Of a stretch of DNA of 64,000 bases, positions 17,435 through 26,255 are shown piece by piece. This stretch comes from Stenotrophomonas bentonitica (GTDB lineage: Bacteria; Pseudomonadota; Gammaproteobacteria; Xanthomonadales; Xanthomonadaceae). A program made the translations under genes and the position numbers. A model generated the notes under the pieces. That model was not told the DNA's origin. It worked only from the letters and a program-made list of their open reading frames with translations, and ran no database searches. Numbering within the stretch: position 1 is the stretch's first letter; each line of letters begins with the position of its first letter. The stretch is taken from positions 124,001 through 188,000 of the forward strand of contig NZ_PKQP01000004.1 in NCBI RefSeq assembly GCF_002887735.1. The letters are read 5' to 3'.

Positions 17435-17523
17435 GGTAGAGCCGACCGTTGGTCGGCTGCCCCAACCCCATGGCCCCGCGGCAACGTCGCTCGAACGGCA
17501 GCCGACCAACGGTCGGCTCTACC
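17435..17523. repeat. Inverted pair of SMAG (GTAG) repeats
   Basis: A forward copy at 17435-17461 (GGTAGAGCCGACCGTTGG...) and a reverse copy at 17498-17523 (...CCAACGGTCGGCTCTACC) face each other across 36 bp. The pair lies between convergent genes, where it could fold as a long hairpin and end transcripts from both sides. Confidence 0.85.
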
Positions 17524-17535
17524 GGTGGCGGAGTT

Positions 17536-18534
17536 TCAGCCCTCGCACTTTTCCTTGCGCCCCATCAGCCGGCCCACGCGCGAAGGCGCATCGCACTTGG
17601 GCTTGGGCGGCGGCGGGGCGAGCGCGGCGGCACGCGCCTTCTGCAGCTGCTGCACCTTGGCGCGGATCTGCGGCATCGCCGCCATCGCGGCCTTCTCGCC
17701 TTCCAGGATCGCGTTGTTGCGCTGGCCGAAATCGGCCGCGCCGATGTCCAGCACCTTGGGCCGGATGATCACGTCCGCGCGTGCCAGTTCCTGCTCGCCC
17801 AGGCGCTGGCCCATGATCGAGATCGACTGGTTGACGATGCCGAGCATGCCGGTCGGCGCCTTGCCGCTGGCCTTGCTGGAGATGTCCACGGCGATCACGA
17901 TGTCCGCGCCGAGCTGGCGCGCCGCATCGACCGGCACCGGGCTGACCACGCCGCCGTCGATGTAGTTGTACTTGCCGATCTTCACCGGCTCGAACACGCC
18001 GGGGATGCTGCTGGAGGCGCGCACGGCCTGGCCGACATTGCCACGCACGAACACGGTGCGCTCGCCGGTTTCCAACTGGGTGGCGACCGCGGCGAACGGC
18101 TTGCTCAGCTTCTCGGCGGGGCGGTTGTCGACCTGGGCGTTGACGTAGTCCTGCAGCTTCTGGCCCTGGACCAGGCCACCGGAGAACAGGCGCACGTCGC
18201 GGATGCTGGCTTCATCCAGGGCCACCGCCTTGGACTGCATCTGGAACGCGTCCATGCCGCTGGCGTACAGGGCGCCGACCACGCTGCCGGCGCTGGTGCC
18301 CGACACGACCACCGGTTCGAAGCCGTTGGCCTCCAGCATCTTGATCACCCCGATATGGGCGAAGCCCTTGGCCGCGCCGCCGCCGAGCGCGATGCCGATC
18401 TTGACCGGCTTGGCCGGGGTTACCGGCACGGCCGCCGGCGGCGGGGTGGGGCGCACGGGATCACCGCCGCAACCGGCCAGCAGGCCGAGCAGGGCAACGG
18501 ACAGCGTCAGGCGGGTACGGCGCAGTGAGGTCAT
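17536..18534 (-). CDS. Patatin-like phospholipase lipoprotein
   Basis: The 332-residue protein is a patatin-family serine acylhydrolase related to RssA/YchK. The ATG at 18534 gives a lipoprotein signal with LLAGC (Cys at residue 22); an upstream ATG at 18558 is in frame. The oxyanion loop IALGGGAAKGFAHIG, nucleophile elbow GTSAGS and dyad Asp in YIDGGVVSPVPV are all present, so the enzyme should be active. The C-terminal tail is rich in Ala, Lys and Pro. Its substrate is probably a membrane lipid or acyl ester in the envelope. Confidence 0.88.
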   Translation of the reverse strand: MTSLRRTRLTLSVALLGLLAGCGGDPVRPTPPPAAVPVTPAKPVKIGIALGGGAAKGFAHIGVIKMLEANGFEPVVVSGTSAGSVVGALYASGMDAFQMQSKAVALDEASIRDVRLFSGGLVQGQKLQDYVNAQVDNRPAEKLSKPFAAVATQLETGERTVFVRGNVGQAVRASSSIPGVFEPVKIGKYNYIDGGVVSPVPVDAARQLGADIVIAVDISSKASGKAPTGMLGIVNQSISIMGQRLGEQELARADVIIRPKVLDIGAADFGQRNNAILEGEKAAMAAMPQIRAKVQQLQKARAAALAPPPPKPKCDAPSRVGRLMGRKEKCEG

Positions 18535-18707
18535 CGGCGTGGCAACGTGAATGGGCATCGAGGCCCGCCAGCATACCGAAGCGCTGGCGGACCCGGCAGG
18601 GCGGCAGGGCAGGGCATTCAGGCGATGACCGGGGATGTCGGGACGCGATCGCCGTCACAACGCGCAGGCTCGGGAGCAGGTAATGAATAGGCGTTGTTTG
18701 CGGCTCT

Positions 18708-18723
18708 GTTGCTGTACTGCAAC
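18708..18723. promoter_or_regulatory. GTTGC-N6-GCAAC dyad before the TonB receptor
   Basis: GTTGC and GCAAC are separated by six bases, 52 bp upstream of the receptor start. Similar dyads with other spacings lie upstream of gltB. It may be an operator for the receptor; no regulator is assigned. Confidence 0.3.
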
Positions 18724-18774
18724 AATTGTCTGGTAGCGCCGGTCCACCACCCCTCCCAACACAGCCTAAACGCC

Positions 18775-21042
18775 ATGTTCCCGAACCGCACTGCCCACGG
18801 CCGTTTCCCGTCCGTGCACCCGCTCGTTGTCGCCCTTGCCGCCCTGCTGCCATTGACGGCCGCAGCCCAGGACGCCCCCGCCGCCAAGGATCCGGTCGCC
18901 CTCGATACGCTGCAGGTCACGGCGCAACGCCGCGTCGAAAACGCCAAGGACGTGCCGGTCTCGATCTCGGCCATCCAGGGTGAAAAGCTCGACGTGCTCG
19001 GTTCGGCCGGCGATGACATCCGCTTCCTGTCGGCGCGTGTGCCCAGCCTGAACATCGAATCGTCCTACGGCCGTGCCTTCCCGCGTTTCTACATCCGCGG
19101 CCTGGGCAACACCGATTTCGACCTCAATGCCTCGCAGCCGGTCTCGCTGGTGTATGACGATGTGGTGCAGGAAAGCCCGCTGCTGAAGGGCTTCCCGCTG
19201 TTCGACCTGGCCGGTGTGGAAGTGCTGCGCGGCCCGCAGGGCACGCTGTTCGGCCGTAATACCCCGGCCGGCGTGGTCAAGTTCGATTCGGCGCGTCCCT
19301 CGCAGGATGCCGACGGCTACATCAAGGTCGCCTACGGCAGCTACAACACCTGGAACACGCAGGGCGCCTACGGCGGCCCGCTGACCGACCGCTGGTCGGC
19401 ACGCGTCTCCGCGCTGTACCAGCGCCGCGACGACTGGGTCACCAACACCCGCCAGGGCGCCCCGGCGCAGGGCTTCGAGGGGTATGACGAAGCCGCTGCC
19501 CGCGTGCAGTTCCTGTACGAAGGCGATGATGTCGAAGCGCTGTTCAACCTGCACAAGCGCAAGCTCAACGGCACCGCGCGCCTGTTCCGCGCCAACATCA
19601 TCAAGCCGGGCACCAACCAGCTGGTCGAGAACTTCGACCGCGATGAAGTCTCCACCGATGGCCAGAACTTCTCCGACCTGGAAACCTGGGGCGGCAGCGC
19701 GCGCCTGAAGTGGGACCTGGGCCGCGTGACCCTGCACTCGATCACCGGTTACGAGACCGCCGAATCGCTGAACCACGGCGACATCGACGGCGGTTACGGT
19801 GCCAGCTTCCTGGGCGCCGGCAACTACGGTCCGGGCAACATCCCGTTCGCCTCCGAATCGGCCGATGGCCTGCCGCACCACCGCCAGTGGACCCAGGAAT
19901 TCCGCGTGGAATCCAATGAATGGGGCCGCTTCGACTGGCAGGCCGGCGTGTTCTACTTCGATGAAGACGTCACCATCGACAGCTTCAACTACGACTCGCT
20001 GACCCCGGGCAATCCGCAGACCGGCCACGCCGAGCAGCAGCAGCGCAACAAGGCGTGGGCGGCCTTCGCCTCCGGCGATTTCGACGTGACCGAGCGCTTC
20101 AAGCTGCGTGGTGGCGTGCGCTACACGCAGGACAAGAAGGACTTCAGCGCCAGCGTGCTGCAGGCCGTGCCGTTCGGCACCCCGGTCAGCGGCCCCTACA
20201 TCGCCAAGACCGACGTCAACGATGTCAGCTGGGACCTGAGCGGCGTCTACCAGATCACCGACAACCTCAACGCGTATGCCCGTGTGGCGAAGGGTTTCCG
20301 CGCGCCGTCGATCCAGGGTCGCCTGGCCTTTGGTGGCGTCTCGCAGGCGGATTCGGAGAAGGTGATCTCGTATGAAGCCGGCATCAAGGCCGACCTGTTC
20401 GACCGCCGCGCACGCCTGGGCTTCAACGTGTTCCGCTACAACGTCGATGGCCAGCAGCTGATCGCCGTGGGTGGCAGCAACAACACCGCGACCCTGCTCA
20501 ACGCGGACAAGACCATCGGCCAGGGCGCCGAGCTCGACTTCGAGGCCTACCTGACTGACCACGTCCTGCTGACCCTGGGCAGCAGCTACAACGACACCGA
20601 GATCAAGGACAAGGATCTGGCGGTGGCGATCTGTGGCGGCGGCTGCACCATCACCGACCCGACCACGGTCATCGATGGCGGCACCTACGCACTGGTCAAC
20701 GGCAATCCGCTGCCGCAGGCGCCGAAGTGGATCCACAACCTGACCCTGCGCGCCGGCTTCCCGGTCAACGATGCCAGCGAGTTCTATGTCTACACCGACT
20801 GGGCCTACCGCAGCGAAGTGAACTTCTTCCTGTATGAGTCGCCGGAGTTCCGCAGCCGCTCCTCGCTGGAAGGGGGCCTGCGCCTGGGCTACAACTGGGA
20901 TTACGGCCAGTACGACGTTGCCGTGTACGGCCGCAACCTGACCGACCAGGTGCGCGTGGTCGGCGCGATCGACTTCAACAACCTGACCGGCTTCCTCAAC
21001 GAGCCGCGCACGTTCGGCGTGGAGTTCACCGCGAAGTTCTGA
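18775..21042 (+). CDS. TonB-dependent outer-membrane receptor
   Basis: The 755-residue protein has a signal peptide (about residues 1-32, ending TAAAQ), a TonB-box-like LDTLQVTAQRR, a plug domain (RRVENAKDVPVSISAI to about residue 190, with VEVLRGPQGTLFGRN), and a beta-barrel ending in the typical aromatic FGVEFTAKF. The ATG at 18775 fits the signal; upstream in-frame starts are unsupported. The plug resembles the generic siderophore-like receptors common in xanthomonads and sphingomonads. The ligand is unknown, and it is separated from the pectin island by unrelated genes, so I do not assign it to pectin uptake. A strong terminator follows. Confidence 0.9.
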   Translation: MFPNRTAHGRFPSVHPLVVALAALLPLTAAAQDAPAAKDPVALDTLQVTAQRRVENAKDVPVSISAIQGEKLDVLGSAGDDIRFLSARVPSLNIESSYGRAFPRFYIRGLGNTDFDLNASQPVSLVYDDVVQESPLLKGFPLFDLAGVEVLRGPQGTLFGRNTPAGVVKFDSARPSQDADGYIKVAYGSYNTWNTQGAYGGPLTDRWSARVSALYQRRDDWVTNTRQGAPAQGFEGYDEAAARVQFLYEGDDVEALFNLHKRKLNGTARLFRANIIKPGTNQLVENFDRDEVSTDGQNFSDLETWGGSARLKWDLGRVTLHSITGYETAESLNHGDIDGGYGASFLGAGNYGPGNIPFASESADGLPHHRQWTQEFRVESNEWGRFDWQAGVFYFDEDVTIDSFNYDSLTPGNPQTGHAEQQQRNKAWAAFASGDFDVTERFKLRGGVRYTQDKKDFSASVLQAVPFGTPVSGPYIAKTDVNDVSWDLSGVYQITDNLNAYARVAKGFRAPSIQGRLAFGGVSQADSEKVISYEAGIKADLFDRRARLGFNVFRYNVDGQQLIAVGGSNNTATLLNADKTIGQGAELDFEAYLTDHVLLTLGSSYNDTEIKDKDLAVAICGGGCTITDPTTVIDGGTYALVNGNPLPQAPKWIHNLTLRAGFPVNDASEFYVYTDWAYRSEVNFFLYESPEFRSRSSLEGGLRLGYNWDYGQYDVAVYGRNLTDQVRVVGAIDFNNLTGFLNEPRTFGVEFTAKF

Positions 21043-21096
21043 TGCACGTCATGCGGTAGGTGCCCACCGTGGGTGGGCACGCCCGTGAAAACGAAA

Positions 21097-21128
21097 ACGG
21101 CGCGGAGAAATCCGCGCCGTTTTTTTTT
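21097..21128 (+). terminator. Rho-independent terminator after the TonB receptor
   Basis: ACGGCGCGGA and TCCGCGCCGT form a perfect 10-bp stem around GAAA, followed by eight T. This is the clearest intrinsic terminator in the window. Confidence 0.93.
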
Positions 21129-21137
21129 GCCATGCGC

Positions 21138-21164
21138 GGTAGAGCCGACCGTTGGTCGGCTGCC
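21138..21164 (+). repeat. SMAG (GTAG) repeat
   Basis: One GGTAGAGCCGACCGTTGG-type unit, just beyond the terminator and four bases before the end of the convergent phosphatase gene. Confidence 0.85.
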
Positions 21165-21168
21165 CTGC

Positions 21169-22017
21169 TTACAACGCGCTCGCCGGCCGCACCTTCAACA
21201 CCGCTTCTTCAGCCGCGCAATCCTGCGCCGAATGCAGCCCTGCCTTGCGTGCCGCAGCGATCTCCTTGCGTGCCGCCAGCAGGTCACTGTTGAACGCAGC
21301 GTTGTCATGCAGGCGTGCCACGGCGGCAGCGCCCATGAAGCGGCCTTCCAGGATGTCGCTCTGCCAATGCACGTTGCAGACCAGGCGGCTCTCGCCATAG
21401 TTGCGGCCGCGTGCCTGGATCGCGTCGGCGCGGTCCGGGGCGATCTCCGAGAGGATCAGGGCCCAGGCCCAACCGATCGAGGTATGGCCGGACGGATAAG
21501 AACCATTGCCGCGCAGGTCCTTCTCGTCTTCCGGCGAGCAGGTCGGCTCGTTGTTGACCATGAACGGCCGTGCGCGCTGGTAGTGCTTCTTCGCCGTGCG
21601 GGTGGCCGCGCTGGCATCGATCCGGCTGCGTTCCAACAGACGGTACAGGGCGGGCGTCTTGACCGCATCCACGTCGACATCGATCGCGCAGGAGAACTGG
21701 TTGGCACCGGCCGGGAAGGCGAGCTCGGCGTCACGGTGGGCCTGCTCGAAGCGTGGGCTGCCGCGCAGGGCACGGGCTTCACGGCTGACCTGCTCATCCA
21801 GCGCGAAGCCGGCCGAGCCGGCCGCCGGCGGTGCCGGTACCAGTGCCAGGCTGTCCGGCACGGCGCTGCCCTGCAGGTAGCCGACCGCCTTGGTGGTGAC
21901 CGACGCTTCCACCGCCGTGGTGCGCGGTGCCGCCGTTGACGAACAGCCGGCAAGGGCGGCGAGCAGGGCAGTCACCAGCATCGGGCGGACGGCAGCGGAG
22001 CGCAGGAACGACGACAT
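21169..22017 (-). CDS. Class A non-specific acid phosphatase (PAP2), lipoprotein
   Basis: The 282-residue protein is a PhoN/PhoC-like class A acid phosphatase of the PAP2 superfamily. The three signature blocks are present: KKHYQRARPF, GSYPSGHTS and SRLVCNVHWQSDI with the active-site His. A leader with LLAALAGCSS marks it as a lipoprotein, unlike the soluble enteric enzymes. It should hydrolyse phosphomonoesters in the periplasm or on the outer membrane. Confidence 0.92.
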   Translation of the reverse strand: MSSFLRSAAVRPMLVTALLAALAGCSSTAAPRTTAVEASVTTKAVGYLQGSAVPDSLALVPAPPAAGSAGFALDEQVSREARALRGSPRFEQAHRDAELAFPAGANQFSCAIDVDVDAVKTPALYRLLERSRIDASAATRTAKKHYQRARPFMVNNEPTCSPEDEKDLRGNGSYPSGHTSIGWAWALILSEIAPDRADAIQARGRNYGESRLVCNVHWQSDILEGRFMGAAAVARLHDNAAFNSDLLAARKEIAAARKAGLHSAQDCAAEEAVLKVRPASAL

Positions 22018-22119
22018 CGGCAGGTCTCGAAGAGGGGGAGCCGCATGATCGCAGCTTCATCCGGCCACGGGAGCGGCCGGGCGGCATCCGGCCAGATCCG
22101 GCATGGCCGTGCCGCAGTG

Positions 22120-22137
22120 GGGGGCCGCGGGGCCCCC
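22120..22137. other. Hairpin between the ABC ATPase and phosphatase genes
   Basis: GGGGGCC and GGCCCCC pair around GCGG, with TTT following on the plus side. It lies 8 bases past the stop of the leftward ABC gene, where no T tract follows in the transcript direction, so termination is uncertain. Confidence 0.4.
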
Positions 22138-22145
22138 TTTCGCGT

Positions 22146-22976
22146 TCACCCCGCGAACGCGCTCAACCGGCCGGCCTGTTCCACCACGCGGATCGGGCCG
22201 CCGAACAGCTCGGACAACGGTCCATCCCGCAGCAGTTCCGCGCGCGACCCATCGGCGAGGATCTTGCCACCGCGCAGCATCACCACCCGCTCGATCTCGG
22301 GAATGATCTCCTCGATGTGGTGGGTCACCAGCACCAGCGTGATGCCCTGGCGGGCGAGATCGCGCATGGTGGCGATCAGCTGCTCGCGGGCGATCAGGTC
22401 CAGCCCGGTGGAGGGCTCATCCAGCAGCAGGGCCTGCGGCCGGTTCACCAGCGCCCGGGCGATCAGCACGCGCCGGGTCTCGCCGGCCGACAGCTCGGCA
22501 TAGCCACGCTGCAGCAGGGGCAGGGCGCCGGTCATGGCCAGGGTTTCACGCGCGCGTTCGCGCATCCCCGGGGTCACTTCGCGGAAGGCCGGCACCACGA
22601 AGCTGGCGAAGAAGCCGGTCAGCACCGCCTCTTCCACGGTCAGCCCGGGCATGTCCGATAGGTTGCTGCTCAGGTCGCCGGTGACGATGCCCAGCTGCGA
22701 GCGCAGCCGGTCCACCTGCCAGCGGTTCTGGCCGAGCACGCGCACCGCCACCGTGCCATCGCCATGCGCCAGCGGGTACAGCTCGCGGGTGATGAGCTTG
22801 ATGAAGGACGACTTGCCGCAGCCATTGGGGCCCAGCAGGGCGGTGTGCTGGCCCTGTTCGATGCGTAGGCTGAGATCGTGCAGGACCCGGACCTGCCCGC
22901 GGATGACACAGGCGCGGTCGAGCTCGATCAGGGGGACGGAGGAGGCCGGCACCACCGGCGAGGCTGCGACTGTCAT
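22146..22976 (-). CDS. ABC transporter ATP-binding protein
   Basis: The 276-residue protein is a stand-alone ABC ATPase. Walker A is GPNGCGKSS, the signature is ELSAGETRRVLIARAL, Walker B is ALLLDEPSTGLD, and the switch His is in VTHHIEEII. It resembles the MolC/YlmA-type iron or molybdate ATPases. The ATG at 22976 is used; a longer frame runs further upstream without support. No permease is adjacent, so its partner is elsewhere or it acts without one. Confidence 0.88.
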   Translation of the reverse strand: MTVAASPVVPASSVPLIELDRACVIRGQVRVLHDLSLRIEQGQHTALLGPNGCGKSSFIKLITRELYPLAHGDGTVAVRVLGQNRWQVDRLRSQLGIVTGDLSSNLSDMPGLTVEEAVLTGFFASFVVPAFREVTPGMRERARETLAMTGALPLLQRGYAELSAGETRRVLIARALVNRPQALLLDEPSTGLDLIAREQLIATMRDLARQGITLVLVTHHIEEIIPEIERVVMLRGGKILADGSRAELLRDGPLSELFGGPIRVVEQAGRLSAFAG

Positions 22977-23126
22977 GAATGCGGGGGCATGCTCACGAAG
23001 GTAAGGGAGGAACTGAATGACTGCGCAAAAATGGCATCGAAGGGATGAAGTTTGCAACGTCAGGCCCCATCATGTCCGAAGGTGTACCCGTTTCCTTGCT
23101 GGCCGACTGCGGCCCGGAGTTCTGCG

Positions 23127-24329
23127 ATGCTCGATACGCTCCTCAACTTCCTGACCGGCGGCGTCGTCGGCCTTGGCTGGTGGGGCATGGCGCTGGTGCT
23201 GCTGGTATTCACGCAGCTCACCATCTTCGCCGTGACCCTGTATCTGCATCGCAGCCAGGCGCACCGGGGGGTGGATTTCCATCCGGTCATCGCGCACTTC
23301 TTCCGGTTCTGGACCTGGCTGACCACCTCCATGATCACCAAGGAGTGGGTGGCGATCCATCGCAAGCACCACGCCAAGGTGGAAACCGATGAAGACCCGC
23401 ACAGCCCGGTGACCAAGGGCATCGGCATGGTGTTCTGGCGCGGCGTGGAGCTGTACCGCGAGGCCCGCGCAATGCGTGCGGACATCGAGCAGTACGGCCG
23501 CGGCGCCCCGGATGACTGGATCGAGCGCCACCTGTACACCCCGCACGCCAATCTCGGCCCGGTCGCGCTGCTGGTCATCAACAGCGTGCTGTTCGGCCTG
23601 CCCGGCGTGGCCCTGTGGGCGATCCAGATGGCCTGGATCCCGTTCTGGGCCGCCGGCGTCATCAACGGCCTGGGCCACTGGTGGGGCTACCGCAACTTCG
23701 AATCGGCCGATACCTCCACCAACCTGACCCCGTGGGCGTTCTGGGTGGGTGGCGAAGAGCTGCACAACAACCATCACGCCTTCCCCAGTTCGGCGCGCTT
23801 CTCCATGCGCCGCTGGGAGTTCGACATCGGCTGGGCGGTGATCCGCGGCCTGCAGGCCCTGCGCCTGGCCAAGGTACTGCGCGTAGCACCGAGCATGGAC
23901 GTGCGCCCGAACATCGCCGTGCCGGATGCTGAAACCCTCAAGGCCCTGCTGTCGCACCGCTTCCAGGCGATGACCGATTACCAGCGCAACGTGTTCGTGC
24001 CGGCCCTGCGCGAAGAGGCCGCGATGGCTGGCGCCAAGTTGCGCAAGCTGCTGCCGCGCCGCATGCGCCGTGGCCTGGTCAACGACGGCCGCTGGCTCAA
24101 GCCGGATTGCCGCGCCCAGCTCAGCACGTGGGTCGAACAGCGCCCGCGCATCCGCGTGCTCGTTGAACACCGTGCGCGTCTGGCGGCCCTGCTGGAAGCA
24201 CGTGGCAATGACGCCGCCGAACGCCTGAAGCTGCTGCAGGCGTGGTGCCATGAAGCGGAAGCCAGTGGCATCGCCGCGCTGCAGAACTATGCCGCGCGCC
24301 TGAAGGGCTACGCACTGACGGCGCACTGA
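23127..24329 (+). CDS. desA: DesA-type fatty acid desaturase with C-terminal extension
   Basis: The 400-residue membrane enzyme introduces a cis double bond into acyl chains. The three histidine boxes of delta-9 desaturases are clear: HRSQAH, HRKHH and HNNHH, with hydrophobic segments between. The ATG at 23127 begins MLDTLLNFLTGG; the frame extends upstream without a ribosome site. After about residue 280 there is a basic, soluble extension of about 120 residues (RFQAMTDYQRNVFVPALREE to the end) whose last part resembles the C-terminus of ISL3-type transposases. The extension is known in some DesA homologues, but its role is unclear. Confidence 0.87.
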   Translation: MLDTLLNFLTGGVVGLGWWGMALVLLVFTQLTIFAVTLYLHRSQAHRGVDFHPVIAHFFRFWTWLTTSMITKEWVAIHRKHHAKVETDEDPHSPVTKGIGMVFWRGVELYREARAMRADIEQYGRGAPDDWIERHLYTPHANLGPVALLVINSVLFGLPGVALWAIQMAWIPFWAAGVINGLGHWWGYRNFESADTSTNLTPWAFWVGGEELHNNHHAFPSSARFSMRRWEFDIGWAVIRGLQALRLAKVLRVAPSMDVRPNIAVPDAETLKALLSHRFQAMTDYQRNVFVPALREEAAMAGAKLRKLLPRRMRRGLVNDGRWLKPDCRAQLSTWVEQRPRIRVLVEHRARLAALLEARGNDAAERLKLLQAWCHEAEASGIAALQNYAARLKGYALTAH

Positions 24330-24332
24330 TCG

Positions 24333-24710
24333 ATGCGCTTCCCGACCGGGAACGTCTCCGCAAAACGCCGCCTTGTGCGGCGTTTTGCGTGTCTGGGCCT
24401 GGCCGTTGGCGTGCTGGGTGCGACGGCACAGGCGCAGGTCACGGATACGGGCAGTTACCTGCAGCGCATGGACACCGACGGCGACGGCCGGGTCAGCGTG
24501 GAGGAATACGTGCAGTGGCTGCTGTACGCCTTCGATCGCATGGACCGCAACGGCGATGGCGTGCTCAGCGCCGATGAGCTGCCCGGTGGCAAAGGCCCGC
24601 CGATCACGCGGGAGCAGCGGCGGCAGACGCTGATCCAGCGGTTCCACAAACAGGATGCCAATGGCGACGGGTATTTGAGTGCGCGCGAGTTGGCTGCGCC
24701 GCCGCGCTGA
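24333..24710 (+). CDS. Secreted EF-hand calcium-binding protein
   Basis: The 125-residue protein has an exported leader (hydrophobic core FACLGLAVGVLGATAQAQ) and three EF-hand loops: DTDGDGRVSVEE, DRNGDGVLSADE and DANGDGYLSARE. It probably binds calcium in the periplasm. The ATG at 24333 lies 3 bp after the desaturase stop; a GTG at 24375 would also give a signal peptide. A 13-bp hairpin sits inside the first 20 codons and codes for the basic KRRLVRR, so the start of this gene overlaps a terminator-like element. Confidence 0.75.
   Translation: MRFPTGNVSAKRRLVRRFACLGLAVGVLGATAQAQVTDTGSYLQRMDTDGDGRVSVEEYVQWLLYAFDRMDRNGDGVLSADELPGGKGPPITREQRRQTLIQRFHKQDANGDGYLSARELAAPPR
24359..24389. terminator. 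Terminator-like hairpin inside the EF-hand leader
   Basis: CGCAAAACGCCGC and GCGGCGTTTTGCG form a perfect 13-bp stem around CTTGT. The stem is flanked by A and T runs on its outer sides, as in bidirectional intrinsic terminators. It lies 30 bp past the desaturase stop. Confidence 0.65.
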
Positions 24711-24771
24711 GCGTCACTCGGACCGTAGCGGGGCAGTCCGCCGCTCTACCGCGGTTCATCGGGGGACGCCT

Positions 24772-24777
24772 TAGAAT
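24772..24777 (+). promoter_or_regulatory. -10 element of mutM (possible leaderless transcript)
   Basis: TAGAAT ends six bases before the mutM ATG and no Shine-Dalgarno sequence lies between. Transcription from it would start at or next to the start codon. Confidence 0.5.
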
Positions 24778-24783
24778 CCCCTC

Positions 24784-25596
24784 ATGCCCGAGCTTCCCGA
24801 AGTAGAAACCACCCGCCGCGGCCTGGCCCCGCACCTGGAAGGCCGCAGTGTGCACGGCGTGATCCTGCGCCGGCCCGACCTGCGCTGGCCGATTCCTCCG
24901 GAGATCAGCGAGCAGCTGCCCGGCCAGGCAATTGAAGGGGTCCGCCGTCGCGCCAAGTACCTGCTGCTGGATACCGCCATCGGCAGCGCGCTGCTGCACC
25001 TGGGCATGTCCGGCAGCCTGCGCGTGCTGCCCGGCGATACGCCGGTGCGCGCGCACGACCACGTGGACATCAGCCTGGACAACGGCCGGCTGCTGCGCTT
25101 CAACGACCCGCGCCGCTTCGGCAGCCTGCTGTGGCAACCGGCCGGGGAAACCCATGCCCTGCTGGCCGGGCTGGGTCCGGAGCCGCTCGACGACGCCTTC
25201 GATGGCGACTACCTGTTCGCCCGCAGCCGCGGCCGCAGCGCGTCGGTGAAGACGTTCCTGATGGACCAGGGCATCGTGGTCGGCGTCGGCAACATCTACG
25301 CTGCCGAAAGCCTGTTCATGGCCGGGATCAATCCGCTGCGCGAGGCCGGCAAGATCTCCCGCACGCGCTACCAGCGCCTGGCCGATGCGGTGAAACGGAT
25401 CCTGGCCTATGCCATCACCCGGGGCGGCACCACCCTGCGCGATTTCATCAATCCGGACGGGGCGCCGGGGTACTTCGAGCAGGAGCTGCTGGTCTACGGG
25501 CGTGAAGGCGAGCCCTGCCGGCAGTGTGGCCGCCTGCTCCGCCACGCCACCATCGGCCAGCGCGCCAGCGTCTGGTGCGGGCACTGCCAGCGCTGA
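24784..25596 (+). CDS. mutM: Formamidopyrimidine-DNA glycosylase
   Basis: The 270-residue protein is Fpg/MutM, which excises 8-oxoguanine and ring-opened purines and cuts the abasic site. The N-terminal [13 protein letters not shown] gives the catalytic proline (exposed after Met removal) and Glu. The helix-two-turn-helix region includes [13 protein letters not shown], and the zinc finger is CRQC...CGHC at the C-terminus. Length is standard. Confidence 0.97.
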   Translation: MPELPEVETTRRGLAPHLEGRSVHGVILRRPDLRWPIPPEISEQLPGQAIEGVRRRAKYLLLDTAIGSALLHLGMSGSLRVLPGDTPVRAHDHVDISLDNGRLLRFNDPRRFGSLLWQPAGETHALLAGLGPEPLDDAFDGDYLFARSRGRSASVKTFLMDQGIVVGVGNIYAAESLFMAGINPLREAGKISRTRYQRLADAVKRILAYAITRGGTTLRDFINPDGAPGYFEQELLVYGREGEPCRQCGRLLRHATIGQRASVWCGHCQR

Positions 25597-25661
25597 ATCG
25601 TCGCGCGCCTGTCGCCCATCGGGCGGTATAGTCCGGCCAACGTCACCGGCGGGGGTGTGCG

Positions 25662-26225
25662 ATGGACGAAGGACCGGATATCACCGTGTGGCTGGATTCG
25701 GCCCGGGCGGGCGACCGCGCCGCGCTCGACCGGGTCCTGACCCTGCTCTACCAGGAACTGCACAGCATGGCCCGGCGGCAGCTGGCCGGGCAGCAGGGGC
25801 GCACCCTGGATGCCACCTCGCTGGTGCACGAGTCCTACCTGAAGTTGCTCGGCTCGCGGGGCGCCGCGCGCTTCGAGGACCGCGCGCATTTCTTTGCCTA
25901 CGCCGCCTCGGCGATGCGCAGCGTGGTGGTCGATTACGCACGCAACCGGCTGGCACGCAAACGCGGCGGTGACCTCAAGCGGGTGGAACTGCCGGAGAAC
26001 AGCAGCAGCGGCGTGCGCCTGGATGAAGACCTGCTGGCGCTGGATGTCGCGCTGGCGCAGCTGCACGCGGTGGATGCACACCTGGCCAAGGTGGTGGAAC
26101 TGCGGTACTTCGCCGGCCTGTCCGAGCAGGAAATCGCCGACCTGTGCCAACGCTCGGAGCGCAGCATCCGCCGCGACTGGCAGAAGGCGCGCATGTTCCT
26201 GCTGGCGTCGGTCGGGGAGCCCTGA
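25662..26225 (+). CDS. ECF sigma factor, kinase-linked (ECF43-like)
   Basis: The 187-residue protein has sigma-2 (about residues 20-95, with RAHFFAYAASAMRSVVVDYAR) and sigma-4 (about 125-180, VVELRYFAGLSEQEIADL). In the sigma-2.2 stretch the acidic DAED pattern of most ECF factors is replaced by DATS (residues 50-53), which leaves a Thr and a Ser where negative charge is normally needed. It lies 30 bp before a Ser/Thr kinase gene. In Vibrio and Xanthomonas, factors of this type are switched on when the partner kinase phosphorylates that Thr. The same mechanism is inferred here. A TATAGT hexamer about 35 bp upstream may be its promoter. Confidence 0.88.
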   Translation: MDEGPDITVWLDSARAGDRAALDRVLTLLYQELHSMARRQLAGQQGRTLDATSLVHESYLKLLGSRGAARFEDRAHFFAYAASAMRSVVVDYARNRLARKRGGDLKRVELPENSSSGVRLDEDLLALDVALAQLHAVDAHLAKVVELRYFAGLSEQEIADLCQRSERSIRRDWQKARMFLLASVGEP

Positions 26226-26255
26226 AAGCCCACGCATCGTCCGGGGAGAGGACCG

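Noticed and set aside
18775-21042. TonB receptor as the outer-membrane gate of the pectin island
   Set aside because: It is 3.6 kb beyond the island with phhA, Lrp and patatin genes between, lacks the 18-bp operator, and its plug looks like generic siderophore-type receptors.
23127-24329. Insertion sequence remnant at the end of desA
   Set aside because: The extension is in frame, has the same codon usage as the gene, shows no terminal repeats, and occurs in other DesA proteins.
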